DNA of 64,000 bases from CBDFKK01 sp965248815 (GTDB taxonomy: Bacteria; Pseudomonadota; Alphaproteobacteria; SMXP01), in NCBI GenBank assembly GCA_965248815.1, contig CBDFKK010000008.1, forward strand, positions 248,001 to 312,000, written 5' to 3'. The notes under the pieces were generated by a model, which saw only the letters and a program-made list of their open reading frames with translations, was not told where the DNA came from and ran no database searches. Below, one piece after another: positions 10,183-18,317 of the stretch. A program made the position numbers and the translations under genes. How positions within the stretch are numbered: the stretch's first letter is position 1; every line of letters begins with the position of its first letter.

Positions 10183-10611
10183 CTAATCCCTCACCTCTAA
10201 CCCCATGGAGCGCGCCGATCCGGCGATGATCTTGCACGCCTGATCAATATCGCGGGCATTAAGGTCGACCATCTTTGTTTCAGCAATCTCTCGAACTTGC
10301 GCCATGGTAACGACGCCGACGATATCGCGACCAGGCTCGGAGCTGCCCTTCGGCAACTTCGCGGCCTTCTTCAAATAGAACGATGCCGGCGGGCTCTTGG
10401 TTTCAAACGTGAACGACTTGTCCTGGTAGACCGTAATGATTGTCGGAATGGGCATATTCTTTTCCAAGCCATCCGTACGGGCATTAAATGCTTTGCAAAA
10501 CTCCATGATGTTGAGTCCAGCCTGACCCAAGGCTGGACCGATCGGCGGCGAGGGATTGGCCGCGCCGGCGGGCACCTGAAGCTTTATAAATCCTTGTACT
10601 TTTTTCGCCAT
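10183..10611 (-). CDS. rplK: 50S ribosomal protein L11
   Basis: L11 (142 residues) binds the GTPase-associated region of 23S rRNA and is needed for RelA activation. The N-terminal PAGAANPSPPIGPALGQAGLN proline-rich motif and the C-terminal rRNA-binding part ending GSARSMGLEV are diagnostic. The ATG at 10611 has GAGGATGAG just upstream. It lies between nusG and rplA on the minus strand. Confidence 0.98.
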   Translation of the reverse strand: MAKKVQGFIKLQVPAGAANPSPPIGPALGQAGLNIMEFCKAFNARTDGLEKNMPIPTIITVYQDKSFTFETKSPPASFYLKKAAKLPKGSSEPGRDIVGVVTMAQVREIAETKMVDLNARDIDQACKIIAGSARSMGLEVRD

Positions 10612-10659
10612 CTCATCCTCTAAACGTCCGGCGCCATTGCTGCGCCTTCTTAACCCACG

Positions 10660-11190
10660 TTAGGCCTTTTCGACCTGCGCATATTCGAGCTCAACAGGTG
10701 TCGCCCGGCCAAAAATTGACACCGCCACTTTGAGACGCGCGCGCTCTTCATCAACCTCTTCAACCAACCCGCTGAATGATGCGAAAGGTCCGTCACAGAC
10801 GCGAACATTTTCGCCGATCTCAAAAGTAATCGACGGCTTGGGCCGCTCGATACCTTCTTGCACCTGATGAAGAATACGGTCGACTTCTCCTTGGGTGACT
10901 GGAACCGGCTTTTTTTGCGATCCCAAAAAACCCGTTACCTTGGGTGTGTTTTTGACTAGATGATATGCCTCATCCGACATATCCATCTTGACCAGCACAT
11001 ATCCCGGAAAGAACTTGCGCTCGGCATTAATCTTCTGGCCCCGGCGCACTTCAATGACATCCTCCGTGGGCACGAGCACTTCTTCAAAGGCGTCTTGTAG
11101 CCCGTGCGCCTTGGCCTGTTCCTTTATGGTCTCCGCCACCTTCTTCTCAAAATTGGAATAGGTGTGGACGATGTACCAATGTGTTGGCAT
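10660..11190 (-). CDS. nusG: Transcription termination/antitermination factor NusG
   Basis: NusG (176 residues) binds RNA polymerase, modulates pausing and Rho termination, and couples transcription to translation. The N-terminal NGN domain opens with HWYIVHTYSNFEKKVAE, the FFPGYVLVKMDM stretch follows, and the C-terminal KOW domain contains GPFASFSGLVEEVDEER. AAAGG precedes the ATG. The gene follows secE in the conserved secE-nusG pair and is followed by rplK 48 bp later. Confidence 0.98.
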   Translation of the reverse strand: MPTHWYIVHTYSNFEKKVAETIKEQAKAHGLQDAFEEVLVPTEDVIEVRRGQKINAERKFFPGYVLVKMDMSDEAYHLVKNTPKVTGFLGSQKKPVPVTQGEVDRILHQVQEGIERPKPSITFEIGENVRVCDGPFASFSGLVEEVDEERARLKVAVSIFGRATPVELEYAQVEKA

Positions 11191-11213
11191 TGCGACCTTT
11201 CGCTGAATTGGCC

Positions 11214-11411
11214 TTACCCGCCAATTCCGAGTAAGAGCTGCATGACGTTTCGCAATATCAAATCGACCAACATGAAGAATACTGCTGCCAAGGCCACCAT
11301 GATGAAAACCATGATGGTCGTGACGACAAGTTCGTTTCGGGGCGTCCAGGTAACTTTGGACGCCTCTTGCTTAACTTGCTGGAAAAAATCCAACGGACTT
11401 GTTTTTGCCAT
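11214..11411 (-). CDS. secE: Preprotein translocase subunit SecE
   Basis: SecE is the small essential subunit clamping SecY in the general secretion channel. The product is about 65 residues: a short N-terminal amphipathic segment (FFQQVKQEASKVTWTPRNE) with the conserved K-V-x-W-P-type motif, then one transmembrane helix (about residues 28-55). This is the short single-span form common in alphaproteobacteria. I chose ATG 11411 over the GTG one codon upstream. It lies between tRNA-Trp and nusG. Confidence 0.96.
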   Translation of the reverse strand: MAKTSPLDFFQQVKQEASKVTWTPRNELVVTTIMVFIMVALAAVFFMLVDLILRNVMQLLLGIGG

Positions 11412-11451
11412 CACTCACCTAAACTTCAAAATCACTCGACCATCATTTGGT

Positions 11452-11527
11452 TGGCAGGAGTGGAGGGATTCGAACCCCCGACACCCGGTTTTGGAGACCG
11501 GTGCTCTGCCAACTGAGCTACACTCCT
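11452..11527 (-). tRNA. tRNA-Trp(CCA)
   Basis: A 76-nt cloverleaf including an encoded CCA end. The acceptor stem pairs AGGAGTG with CACTCCT, the D arm is GTAGCTCAGTTGGCAGAGC, the anticodon loop CTCCAAA gives CCA, and the T arm contains GGTTCGAATCC. It lies between tuf and secE, the same place as in many proteobacteria. Confidence 0.97.
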
Positions 11528-11539
11528 AAGGAGCCGGTC

Positions 11540-12730
11540 CTATTCGATGATTGAGGCGACGACGCCGGCGCCGACGGTGCGGCCGCCTTCGCGAATGGCG
11601 AAGCGCAGCTTCTCTTCCATCGCGATCGGCGTAATCAGCTCAACCTCCATCTGTACATTGTCTCCCGGCATCACCATCTCGGTGCCTTCGGGCAAATTCA
11701 CCTCTCCTGTCACGTCCGTCGTCCGGAAATAAAACTGCGGACGGTACTTGGTGAAAAACGGCGTATGTCGACCGCCTTCTTCTTTGGTCAATATGTAGGC
11801 TTCCGCCGTGAATTTCCTATGGGGCTTGACCGAGCCCGGTGCTGCCAAAACTTGGCCTCGTTCCACGTCCTCACGGCCAACACCTCTCAAGAGGCAGCCC
11901 ACATTGTCGCCCGCCTCGCCCTGATCCAAGAGCTTGCGGAACATCTCAACGCCCGTGCATGTGGTCTTCGAGGTGTCCTTGATCCCGACAATCTCAACCT
12001 CATCGCCCACCTTCACAATGCCCCGCTCAATCCGGCCCGTCACAACCGTGCCCCGGCCTGAGATTGAGAACACGTCTTCCACTGGCATCAGGAACGGCTG
12101 ATCTACAGGCCGCTCCGGCTGAGGAATATAGGCATCGACCTCTTTCATCAGCTCCAGGATCGAGTTCTTGCCTGTCGCTTCGTCCTTGTCTTCCAAGGCC
12201 GCCAAGGCCGAGCCCTTCACAATGGGAATATCGTCTCCGGGAAACTCGTAGGACGACAGAAGCTCACGCATCTCAAGCTCAACAAGCTCGATCAGCTCCT
12301 CATCGTCCACTTGGTCCACTTTGTTCATATAGACAACGATGGCCGGTACCCCAACCTGGCGGGCAAGCAAAATATGCTCCCGGGTCTGAGGCATCGGGCC
12401 GTCGGCGGCTGAGACCACCAAGATCGCGCCGTCCATTTGCGCCGCGCCCGTAATCATGTTCTTCACATAGTCCGCATGGCCTGGGCAGTCCACGTGGGCG
12501 TAATGGCGCGCCTCCGTCTCATATTCCACGTGCGCTGTTGCGATCGTGATCCCCCGCTCGCGCTCTTCCGGCGCCTTATCGATCTCGTCATAGGCCGTGA
12601 ACTCCGCGCCGCCCGCTTCAGCCAAAACCTTCGTAATCGCCGCCGTCAACGTCGTCTTGCCGTGATCAACGTGTCCAATCGTGCCGATGTTGCAGTGCGG
12701 CTTCGTTCGTTCAAACTTCGCTTTGGCCAT
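11540..12730 (-). CDS. tuf: Elongation factor Tu
   Basis: EF-Tu (396 residues) delivers aminoacyl-tRNA to the ribosome. The GTPase motifs are intact: GHVDHGKTT (G1), DCPGHADY (G3) and NKVDQVDD (G4), followed by domains 2 and 3 ending GRTVGAGVVASI. This copy, next to tRNA genes and secE, corresponds to the tufB position; a second copy in the str operon would be expected elsewhere in the genome but is not in this window. Start ATG 12730 with AGGAAC upstream. Confidence 0.99.
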   Translation of the reverse strand: MAKAKFERTKPHCNIGTIGHVDHGKTTLTAAITKVLAEAGGAEFTAYDEIDKAPEERERGITIATAHVEYETEARHYAHVDCPGHADYVKNMITGAAQMDGAILVVSAADGPMPQTREHILLARQVGVPAIVVYMNKVDQVDDEELIELVELEMRELLSSYEFPGDDIPIVKGSALAALEDKDEATGKNSILELMKEVDAYIPQPERPVDQPFLMPVEDVFSISGRGTVVTGRIERGIVKVGDEVEIVGIKDTSKTTCTGVEMFRKLLDQGEAGDNVGCLLRGVGREDVERGQVLAAPGSVKPHRKFTAEAYILTKEEGGRHTPFFTKYRPQFYFRTTDVTGEVNLPEGTEMVMPGDNVQMEVELITPIAMEEKLRFAIREGGRTVGAGVVASIIE

Positions 12731-12804
12731 GTTTCTTGTTCCTAATTCACTTTCCTCAGGGTTGACCGTTTCCGGGGTGAGCCGGGATCGACTCCCAGCA
12801 GTTT

Positions 12805-12878
12805 TGGAGCGGGTGAAGGGAGTCGAACCCTCGTATTCAGCTTGGAAGGCTGCTGCTCTACCGTTGAGCTACACCCGC
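12805..12878 (-). tRNA. tRNA-Gly(TCC)
   Basis: A 74-nt cloverleaf with encoded CCA. The acceptor GCGGGTG pairs with CACCCGC, the anticodon loop CTTCCAA gives TCC, and the T arm contains GGTTCGACTCC. It lies just upstream of tuf, after tRNA-Tyr, and is probably co-transcribed with them. Confidence 0.97.
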
Positions 12879-12959
12879 CTTCTAACTTCAGTTTTGCGCC
12901 TGGAGAGCGCCACTATCTCCTCAATCTCTAAACTGTTCAGCCCTCGACCCGGCCTTTTA

Positions 12960-13044
12960 TGGTGGAGGGAGTTGGATTCGAACCAACGTAGGCATAGCCA
13001 ACGGGTTTACAGCCCGTCCCTTTTAACCGCTCAGGCACCCCTCC
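12960..13044 (-). tRNA. tRNA-Tyr(GTA)
   Basis: An 85-nt class II tRNA with a long variable arm and an encoded CCA end. The acceptor GGAGGGG pairs with the 3' CTCCCTCC stretch, the anticodon loop CTGTAAA gives GTA, and the T arm contains GGTTCGAATCC. It is the first gene of the tRNA-Tyr/tRNA-Gly/tuf/tRNA-Trp series. Confidence 0.97.
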
Positions 13045-13260
13045 AAATTGGTTCATTTGATCTGCAATAGCCGCACGAAAACACGCGTTTCACGGGGCAA
13101 ACGGCCCGCAATACGAGAAACTTCCGCCAGCTGTCAACACGAAAACTCTTGTTCAACGAATAACGAATGCCGCCCAAGCACCAAACGCCTCCGCGGCGCC
13201 ATCATCAGGCGCATCGAAGGCACATTGTGTGAAAACGTGGCCGCGAATATAAGCAGGAGC

Positions 13261-14049
13261 ATGTCAAAGCGCAAGCGGCAAAAACCAAAGAATCAGGCAC
13301 TTACGAGGCAAAAATCTCGAGAAGGCGGCGACCGATTTGGACGGCAGGCCAATCGACCGGATTCGCAATGGTTATATGGCCTTCACGCCGTCCGGGCGGC
13401 GCTGGAAAACCCAAATCGGTCTTGCTTGAGCCTTTTGGCAACCAAAAATGCCAGCCAAACTCTTCCGCAACGCTCAAATTTAGACTGCACTGTATGCATG
13501 GCGGCCGAAATCGAGCGCGAATTGCCGGCGGGCGCGATACATCAGGGGGCAGCCGTCAAGGTCGAGCCGCTCCCCGACCTGGATCTCGACGATTTGATCG
13601 AGATCCATGGCCCCATCCTCGTCCTTGATCAAGTGACCGACGCCCAGAATGTCGGGGCAATCCTGAGGTCTTGCGCGGCTTTTGGCGCCTCAGCCCTGAT
13701 CATGCAGCAGCGCCATAGCCCGCCCATCGGCGGTGTTCTCGCCAAAGCGGCATCCGGAGCTCTTGAGCACGTGCCCATCATCCACGTGACAAATTTAGCC
13801 AGATGCCTCGATCAACTCGGTGACCAAGGCTATTTCCGAATCGGATTGGCCGAAGACGCGTCATCACCACTCGCGTCCGCTAAAGCAGATGGGCCTACGG
13901 TTCTCGTGCTGGGCGCCGAGGGAGCGGGCATGCGCCGCCTCACCCGGGAAAAGTGCGATGTGTTGGCTAAATTGCCGACTGCACCGGCGCAGCCGAGCCT
14001 CAATGTCTCGAATGCGGCGGCCGTCGCACTCTATGAATTGACAAGTTGA
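13261..14049 (+). CDS. rlmB: 23S rRNA (guanosine-2'-O-)-methyltransferase RlmB-type (SpoU family)
   Basis: A SpoU-class SAM-dependent RNA 2'-O-methyltransferase of 262 residues; RlmB methylates G2251 of 23S rRNA in E. coli. The three SpoU motifs are present: QNVGAILRSCAAFGA, LVLGAEGAGMRRL, and SLNVSNAAAVALYEL at the end. A basic, probably disordered N-terminus (MSKRKRQKPKN) precedes the L30-like substrate-binding domain (WLYGLHAVRAALENP). I start at ATG 13261; AGGAG is unusually close, and the frame stays open upstream to 13048, overlapping tRNA-Tyr, so that extension is unlikely. It converges on metG with a 9-bp gap. Exact target nucleotide is by family. Confidence 0.9.
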   Translation: MSKRKRQKPKNQALTRQKSREGGDRFGRQANRPDSQWLYGLHAVRAALENPNRSCLSLLATKNASQTLPQRSNLDCTVCMAAEIERELPAGAIHQGAAVKVEPLPDLDLDDLIEIHGPILVLDQVTDAQNVGAILRSCAAFGASALIMQQRHSPPIGGVLAKAASGALEHVPIIHVTNLARCLDQLGDQGYFRIGLAEDASSPLASAKADGPTVLVLGAEGAGMRRLTREKCDVLAKLPTAPAQPSLNVSNAAAVALYELTS

Positions 14050-14058
14050 CGATCAGGA

Positions 14059-15771
14059 TTAGTCCTCGGGCTCACCGCCGAACTGCTCAGTCCACGCCGC
14101 TACCTGATCATCTTCTATTTTTGTGATCAGGACATCAGGCACCGTGAAGGCATGACCTGGCGCGAGCGGCGCAAGCCATGTCGCGTCTTCCGGATCAGGC
14201 CATGAAAGCGTCTCGGACTCTAGTCCCACGATCTCCAATAGTTGCCCAGCGATGTGTGGGACAACCGGATGCGCAAGACGCGCGAACAGCGGAATGAGAT
14301 TGATCGCCGTGCGCGCGCCAAGAGCGGCCGCTTCTGGATCCTGTTTGAACTTCGTCCAGGGCTCCACAACCGTCAAATACTCGTTGCCGCTCGCCCAGAT
14401 GGCTCGAAGCTCGGCGACCGCTTTGCGAAAGTTCAAATCTTCCAAGTGGCCGGTATAGGCGCTGACGCGAGTTGTTAAATCGCTAGCAAGCCTAGCTTCT
14501 TCCGCACCCGGACTGCCTCCATCAGGAACGACTTCGCCAAACTTGGACCTTGTGAATTTCAAGATTCGAAGCACGAAATTACCAAGCACGTCCGCCAAGT
14601 CTTTGTTGACGGTGCCTGCGAAGTGCTCCCATGTGAACGAAGAGTCGCTGCCTTCGGGCGCGTTGGCCATGAGGTAATAACGCCAATAGTCCGCAGGCAG
14701 AAGATCGAGCGCCTGGTCCATAAAGATACCGCGCTTCTGGCTGGTGGAGAACTTGCCACCGTAATAGTTCATCCAGTTGAAACCCTTGATGGTATCCACA
14801 AGTTTCCAGGGCTCGCCGGACCCAAAAAGAGTTACCGGGAATCCAACTGTGTGGAATGGGACATTGTCTTTGCCCATGAACTGAACGTAGCGCACGTCTT
14901 TCGCGGCGTCGCCGTACCACCAAGACTTCCAATTCCGGCCCTCACCCTCATCCGCCCATTCGTGTGTGGCCGCGATATATTCGATCGGCGCGTCGAACCA
15001 GACATAGAAAACTTTGTCGGCATAGTCCGGCCATTTGTCGCCGTGGGCGACGGGCACGCCCCATTTGAGGTCGCGCGTAATACCCCGATCCTCAAGCCCA
15101 TCATCGAGCCATTTGTTGGCAATGGACATCACAAGGCTTGGCCAGTCGGTTTGCGAACTGATCCACGAGCGCAAACGGTCAACCATCGCGGACTGCTTGA
15201 GGAAGAGGTGTTTGCTCTCACGTACTTCGAGATTGGTTGATCCCGATACCGCCGAGCGCGGCTCGATCAAATCGGTTGGGTCGAGCACATTTGTACAATT
15301 TTCGCACTGATCCCCACGTGCACGCTCGTAGCCGCAATGAGGGCACGTGCCTTCGATATAGCGGTCAGGAAGAAACCGCCCGTCGTCAATCGAGTACACC
15401 TGTTTGGTCGTGCGTTCCTCGATCAGTCCATTGTCGTCGAGCAGATCAGCAAAGTGTTGGGTCAGGTCTTTGTTCTGTTGACTCGACGAGCGGCCAAAAA
15501 AATCCCAAGACAGACCGAAGCGATCTCCCAATTCAGTTTGGACCTGGTGCTGCTCCCTGCAATACGTCGCAATATCTTGACCCGCATCATGCGCGGCTAA
15601 TTCAGCCGGCGTGCCGTGCTCGTCGGTCGCGCAAATAAGCAAGACGTCATGACCGCGCGCGCGTTCGAATCGAGCGTAGACATCCGCAGGCAGCATGGAT
15701 CCCACCAGGTTGCCCAGATGTTTGACGCCATTGATATATGGCAAGGCGCTGGTGACCAGAATCCGGCTCAT
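14059..15771 (-). CDS. metG: Methionine--tRNA ligase
   Basis: Class I methionyl-tRNA synthetase of 570 residues. The HIGH-type motif is HLGN in the segment SALPYINGVKHLGNLVGS, the zinc knuckle is CPHCGYERARGDQCENC, and the KMSKS position reads KFSTS in GGKFSTSQKRGIF. The anticodon-binding helical domain follows, but the C-terminal dimerisation domain found in the longer E. coli enzyme is absent. I use ATG 15771; an in-frame TTG at 15786 is five codons upstream. KFSTS lacks the usual second Lys, a variant I believe occurs in some MetG groups rather than a defect. Confidence 0.96.
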   Translation of the reverse strand: MSRILVTSALPYINGVKHLGNLVGSMLPADVYARFERARGHDVLLICATDEHGTPAELAAHDAGQDIATYCREQHQVQTELGDRFGLSWDFFGRSSSQQNKDLTQHFADLLDDNGLIEERTTKQVYSIDDGRFLPDRYIEGTCPHCGYERARGDQCENCTNVLDPTDLIEPRSAVSGSTNLEVRESKHLFLKQSAMVDRLRSWISSQTDWPSLVMSIANKWLDDGLEDRGITRDLKWGVPVAHGDKWPDYADKVFYVWFDAPIEYIAATHEWADEGEGRNWKSWWYGDAAKDVRYVQFMGKDNVPFHTVGFPVTLFGSGEPWKLVDTIKGFNWMNYYGGKFSTSQKRGIFMDQALDLLPADYWRYYLMANAPEGSDSSFTWEHFAGTVNKDLADVLGNFVLRILKFTRSKFGEVVPDGGSPGAEEARLASDLTTRVSAYTGHLEDLNFRKAVAELRAIWASGNEYLTVVEPWTKFKQDPEAAALGARTAINLIPLFARLAHPVVPHIAGQLLEIVGLESETLSWPDPEDATWLAPLAPGHAFTVPDVLITKIEDDQVAAWTEQFGGEPED

Positions 15772-15971
15772 TAAACTCGCTTTCAATTCAAAAAAATCGT
15801 GGCCTTATGCACAAAACCTACGAAAATCCGCGGACGGCGGCATTAACCATTTTTCGTTGTTTCTCACGATAGAGGTTGGACGCATATATAATGTGTATAC
15901 GCCGCCATGCACGAATAACTGTTAATTAAAGGCGGCTTTTACTGGAACACAGGTCAAAGGGAAAGAGAGCC

Positions 15972-16367
15972 ATGGACTCGATCAATTATTTGGCCGTTCT
16001 CGCGGCAACCGTCGCCGGCATGGTCGTCGGAGCGTTGTGGTACTCGCCAATTCTTTTGGGCAAGCAATGGATGGCTGCCATTGGCAAAACACCCGAGGAG
16101 CTCGGCAATCCGGCCAAAGCTATGGCCGGTCAGCTTGTCACGACCCTTATCGTTGCTGTCGTCTTAGCAATTGTCGTGGCCTGGTCCGGCCGCGCAGGCC
16201 TGATCGGCGGCGCGACGGTCGGGCTCACCGTTTGGCTCGGCTTCGTCTTAACCGCCCTGCTACCAAGCGTTTTTTTCGAGGGCCGGCCATCCAATCTTGT
16301 CGCCATAAACGGCAGCTGCCAATTGGTGACCTATGCAGTCATGGGGGCCATTATCGGCGTTATGTAG
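15972..16367 (+). CDS. DUF1761 domain membrane protein
   Basis: A 131-residue integral membrane protein with about four hydrophobic segments. The N-terminal signature NYLAVLAATVAGMVVGALWY followed by SPILLGKQWMAAIG is typical of DUF1761. Function is unknown for the family. GGGAAAGAGAG precedes the ATG. It stands alone on the plus strand between metG (divergent, 200 bp away) and tRNA-Thr. Confidence 0.88.
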   Translation: MDSINYLAVLAATVAGMVVGALWYSPILLGKQWMAAIGKTPEELGNPAKAMAGQLVTTLIVAVVLAIVVAWSGRAGLIGGATVGLTVWLGFVLTALLPSVFFEGRPSNLVAINGSCQLVTYAVMGAIIGVM

Positions 16368-16470
16368 TCCGCCCCGCCAGGACTTGTCGCCGAACTCAGT
16401 TTGAATTGTTGAGTTCAACCAAAAATTTGGCTAGGTAAGCGCCCAGCGCTTGTTGCGCACTTGCGCCAGT

Positions 16471-16546
16471 GCCGCCGTAGCTCAGTTGGCAGAGCAGGGG
16501 TTTTGTAAACCTCAGGTCCGCGGTTCGAGTCCGTGCGGCGGCACCA
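16471..16546 (+). tRNA. tRNA-Thr(TGT)
   Basis: A 76-nt cloverleaf with encoded CCA. The acceptor GCCGCCG pairs with CGGCGGC, the D arm is GTAGCTCAGTTGGCAGAGC, the anticodon loop TTTGTAA gives TGT, and the T arm contains GGTTCGAGTCC. It ends 11 bp before the stop codon of the convergent RTX gene. Confidence 0.97.
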
Positions 16547-16557
16547 GCACACCCTGG

Positions 16558-18036
16558 CTAGACGAACATGAAATCATTTTCGTCGATGGTTGTTGCGTCA
16601 ACGCCCAACAAGGTTGCCGTCGTAGAGCCGAAGGCGATTTCCGTATCGCTGCCGACTTGCGTAACCGTGATATCACCAAATTCGTACGTGGCGTCGACGG
16701 CCAACAAATCCGAGCCGTCCTCGAAATCCGTGACCGTGTCGTCATCGCTCAGATCATTAAAGAAGAAGACATCCGCGTCGGCGCCGCCGGTGAGAATGTC
16801 GTCTCCTTTGTAGCCGATGATCAAATCGTCGCCGTCGCCGCCGTCAATTGTGTCGACCCCATGGCCGCCATGAAGAAAGTCGCCGCGCGCTCCGCCTTCG
16901 AGAGAATCTGCGCCGCCACCGCCAAGCAGGCGATCGAAGCCGGCGCCTCCATTCAAAACATCATCGCCACCGTTGCCGATGAGGACATCGTTCCAGGTGC
17001 CACCATGCAATTCATCATTGCCGGCTCCACCAATCAGGACATCGCTGCCATTATCGCCGAAAAGGCTATCGGCCCCGTTGGCGCCCAAGAGAGTATCCCG
17101 CCCATCTCCACCATGCATTGTGTCATTGCCGTAGCCGCCGTGACCCCAATCGCGGCCGTTGCCGCCGGCCATGGCATCATTGCCGCCATTACCGAGCATT
17201 CCGTCGTTGCCGGCGCCGCCGAACATATCGTCATCACCGCTGCCGCCGAACATGGCATCACCCCACGTTCCGCCGGACATGTCGTCGTTACCCTCACCTC
17301 CGAACATTTTGTCGTGGTGGGCGCCTCCGGACATGCTGTCGTCGCCATCGCCGCCGAACAAGACGTCGTTGTCAGACCCGCCTAGCAAAGTGTCGTTGCC
17401 GCCTTCGCCGAATAAGGTGTCGTCGCCACCGCCGCCAGAGAGCAATTCATCGGTATCGTCTCCGACAATGACATCGTCCGTTTGAACTCTGAAATCGTCT
17501 GTCGTCAAAGAATCCGGTGCTACGTCTAAAACTGTAATGGTGTTACCACCGCCAAGATCGATGATCGCATTCCCGTCCGCATAAGAAACTGTGGCAAGAA
17601 CGTCGTCTACGGAAGCAAAGAGATCGTCATCAAATCCGATCAGATCCTCCCCTTGCGTAAAATCCTGGATTTCATCGACGCCACTATTACCCGCAAATAG
17701 AAATTTGTCGTTTCCGGCGCCGCCGATCAGCGTATCGTCGCCTTCGGCGCCGTGAAGAAAGTCGTCGCCCTCACCGCCATCGACGAGGTCATTGCCAGAG
17801 CCGCCGCCGAGAAAATCGGTTTCCGTGCCGCCGAAGATCTCGTCGTCGCCCTGGCCACCACGAATATAGTCCTCTCCGGCCTCGCCCAAAATGCTGTCGT
17901 TGTCTGCACCTCCGAAGATATAATCGGTGCCTAAGCCGCCAAATACCGTGTCGTCGCCGCCTTTTGCAACAATTTCGTCATTGCCGCTGGTGCCAGTTAG
18001 AATTTCGCTGCTGTCCGTGCCAATAATCTTTGCCAT
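16558..18036 (-). CDS. RTX calcium-binding repeat protein A
   Basis: A 492-residue acidic protein built almost wholly of GGxGxDxxx nonapeptides, which fold as calcium-loaded beta-rolls after export. Two blocks of repeats (about residues 20-120 and 195-430) are separated and ended by the non-repeat module seen in serralysin tails (SGVDEIQDFTQGEDLIGFD; SDDDTVTDFEDGSDLLAVD). The last residues, DENDFMFV, match the acidic plus hydrophobic extreme C-terminus of T1SS substrates of the PrtB type. No enzymatic domain is visible. ATG 18036 has GTAGGAG 8 nt upstream; the frame extends 12 codons further but without a better site. It is a tandem paralogue of the next gene. Export by the T1SS about 14 kb away is inference. 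Confidence 0.88.
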   Translation of the reverse strand: MAKIIGTDSSEILTGTSGNDEIVAKGGDDTVFGGLGTDYIFGGADNDSILGEAGEDYIRGGQGDDEIFGGTETDFLGGGSGNDLVDGGEGDDFLHGAEGDDTLIGGAGNDKFLFAGNSGVDEIQDFTQGEDLIGFDDDLFASVDDVLATVSYADGNAIIDLGGGNTITVLDVAPDSLTTDDFRVQTDDVIVGDDTDELLSGGGGDDTLFGEGGNDTLLGGSDNDVLFGGDGDDSMSGGAHHDKMFGGEGNDDMSGGTWGDAMFGGSGDDDMFGGAGNDGMLGNGGNDAMAGGNGRDWGHGGYGNDTMHGGDGRDTLLGANGADSLFGDNGSDVLIGGAGNDELHGGTWNDVLIGNGGDDVLNGGAGFDRLLGGGGADSLEGGARGDFLHGGHGVDTIDGGDGDDLIIGYKGDDILTGGADADVFFFNDLSDDDTVTDFEDGSDLLAVDATYEFGDITVTQVGSDTEIAFGSTTATLLGVDATTIDENDFMFV

Positions 18037-18317
18037 GGGGCAAACTCCTACTTTTTCCGCGGGAAAGCTCAATGGCTATGAATGCGCCGATGAGATGAAC
18101 CAACCCATCAAATGTTCCAATACTCGATCTAACGGCGGGCCGAGCGGCAATCCGTCGAAATAATATTGAGCACGCCAATCGGACGTGCATCATCCACGCG
18201 GACGTGAAGAGCCGCCACGGGCAACGATTTTCATAAAATTGAAATTAAACGACCGAATTGGCTGCGGTGATTAGACCGCCGCCGCAGATTCAGCCTGTAT
18301 GATCGTACCGCGCCGTT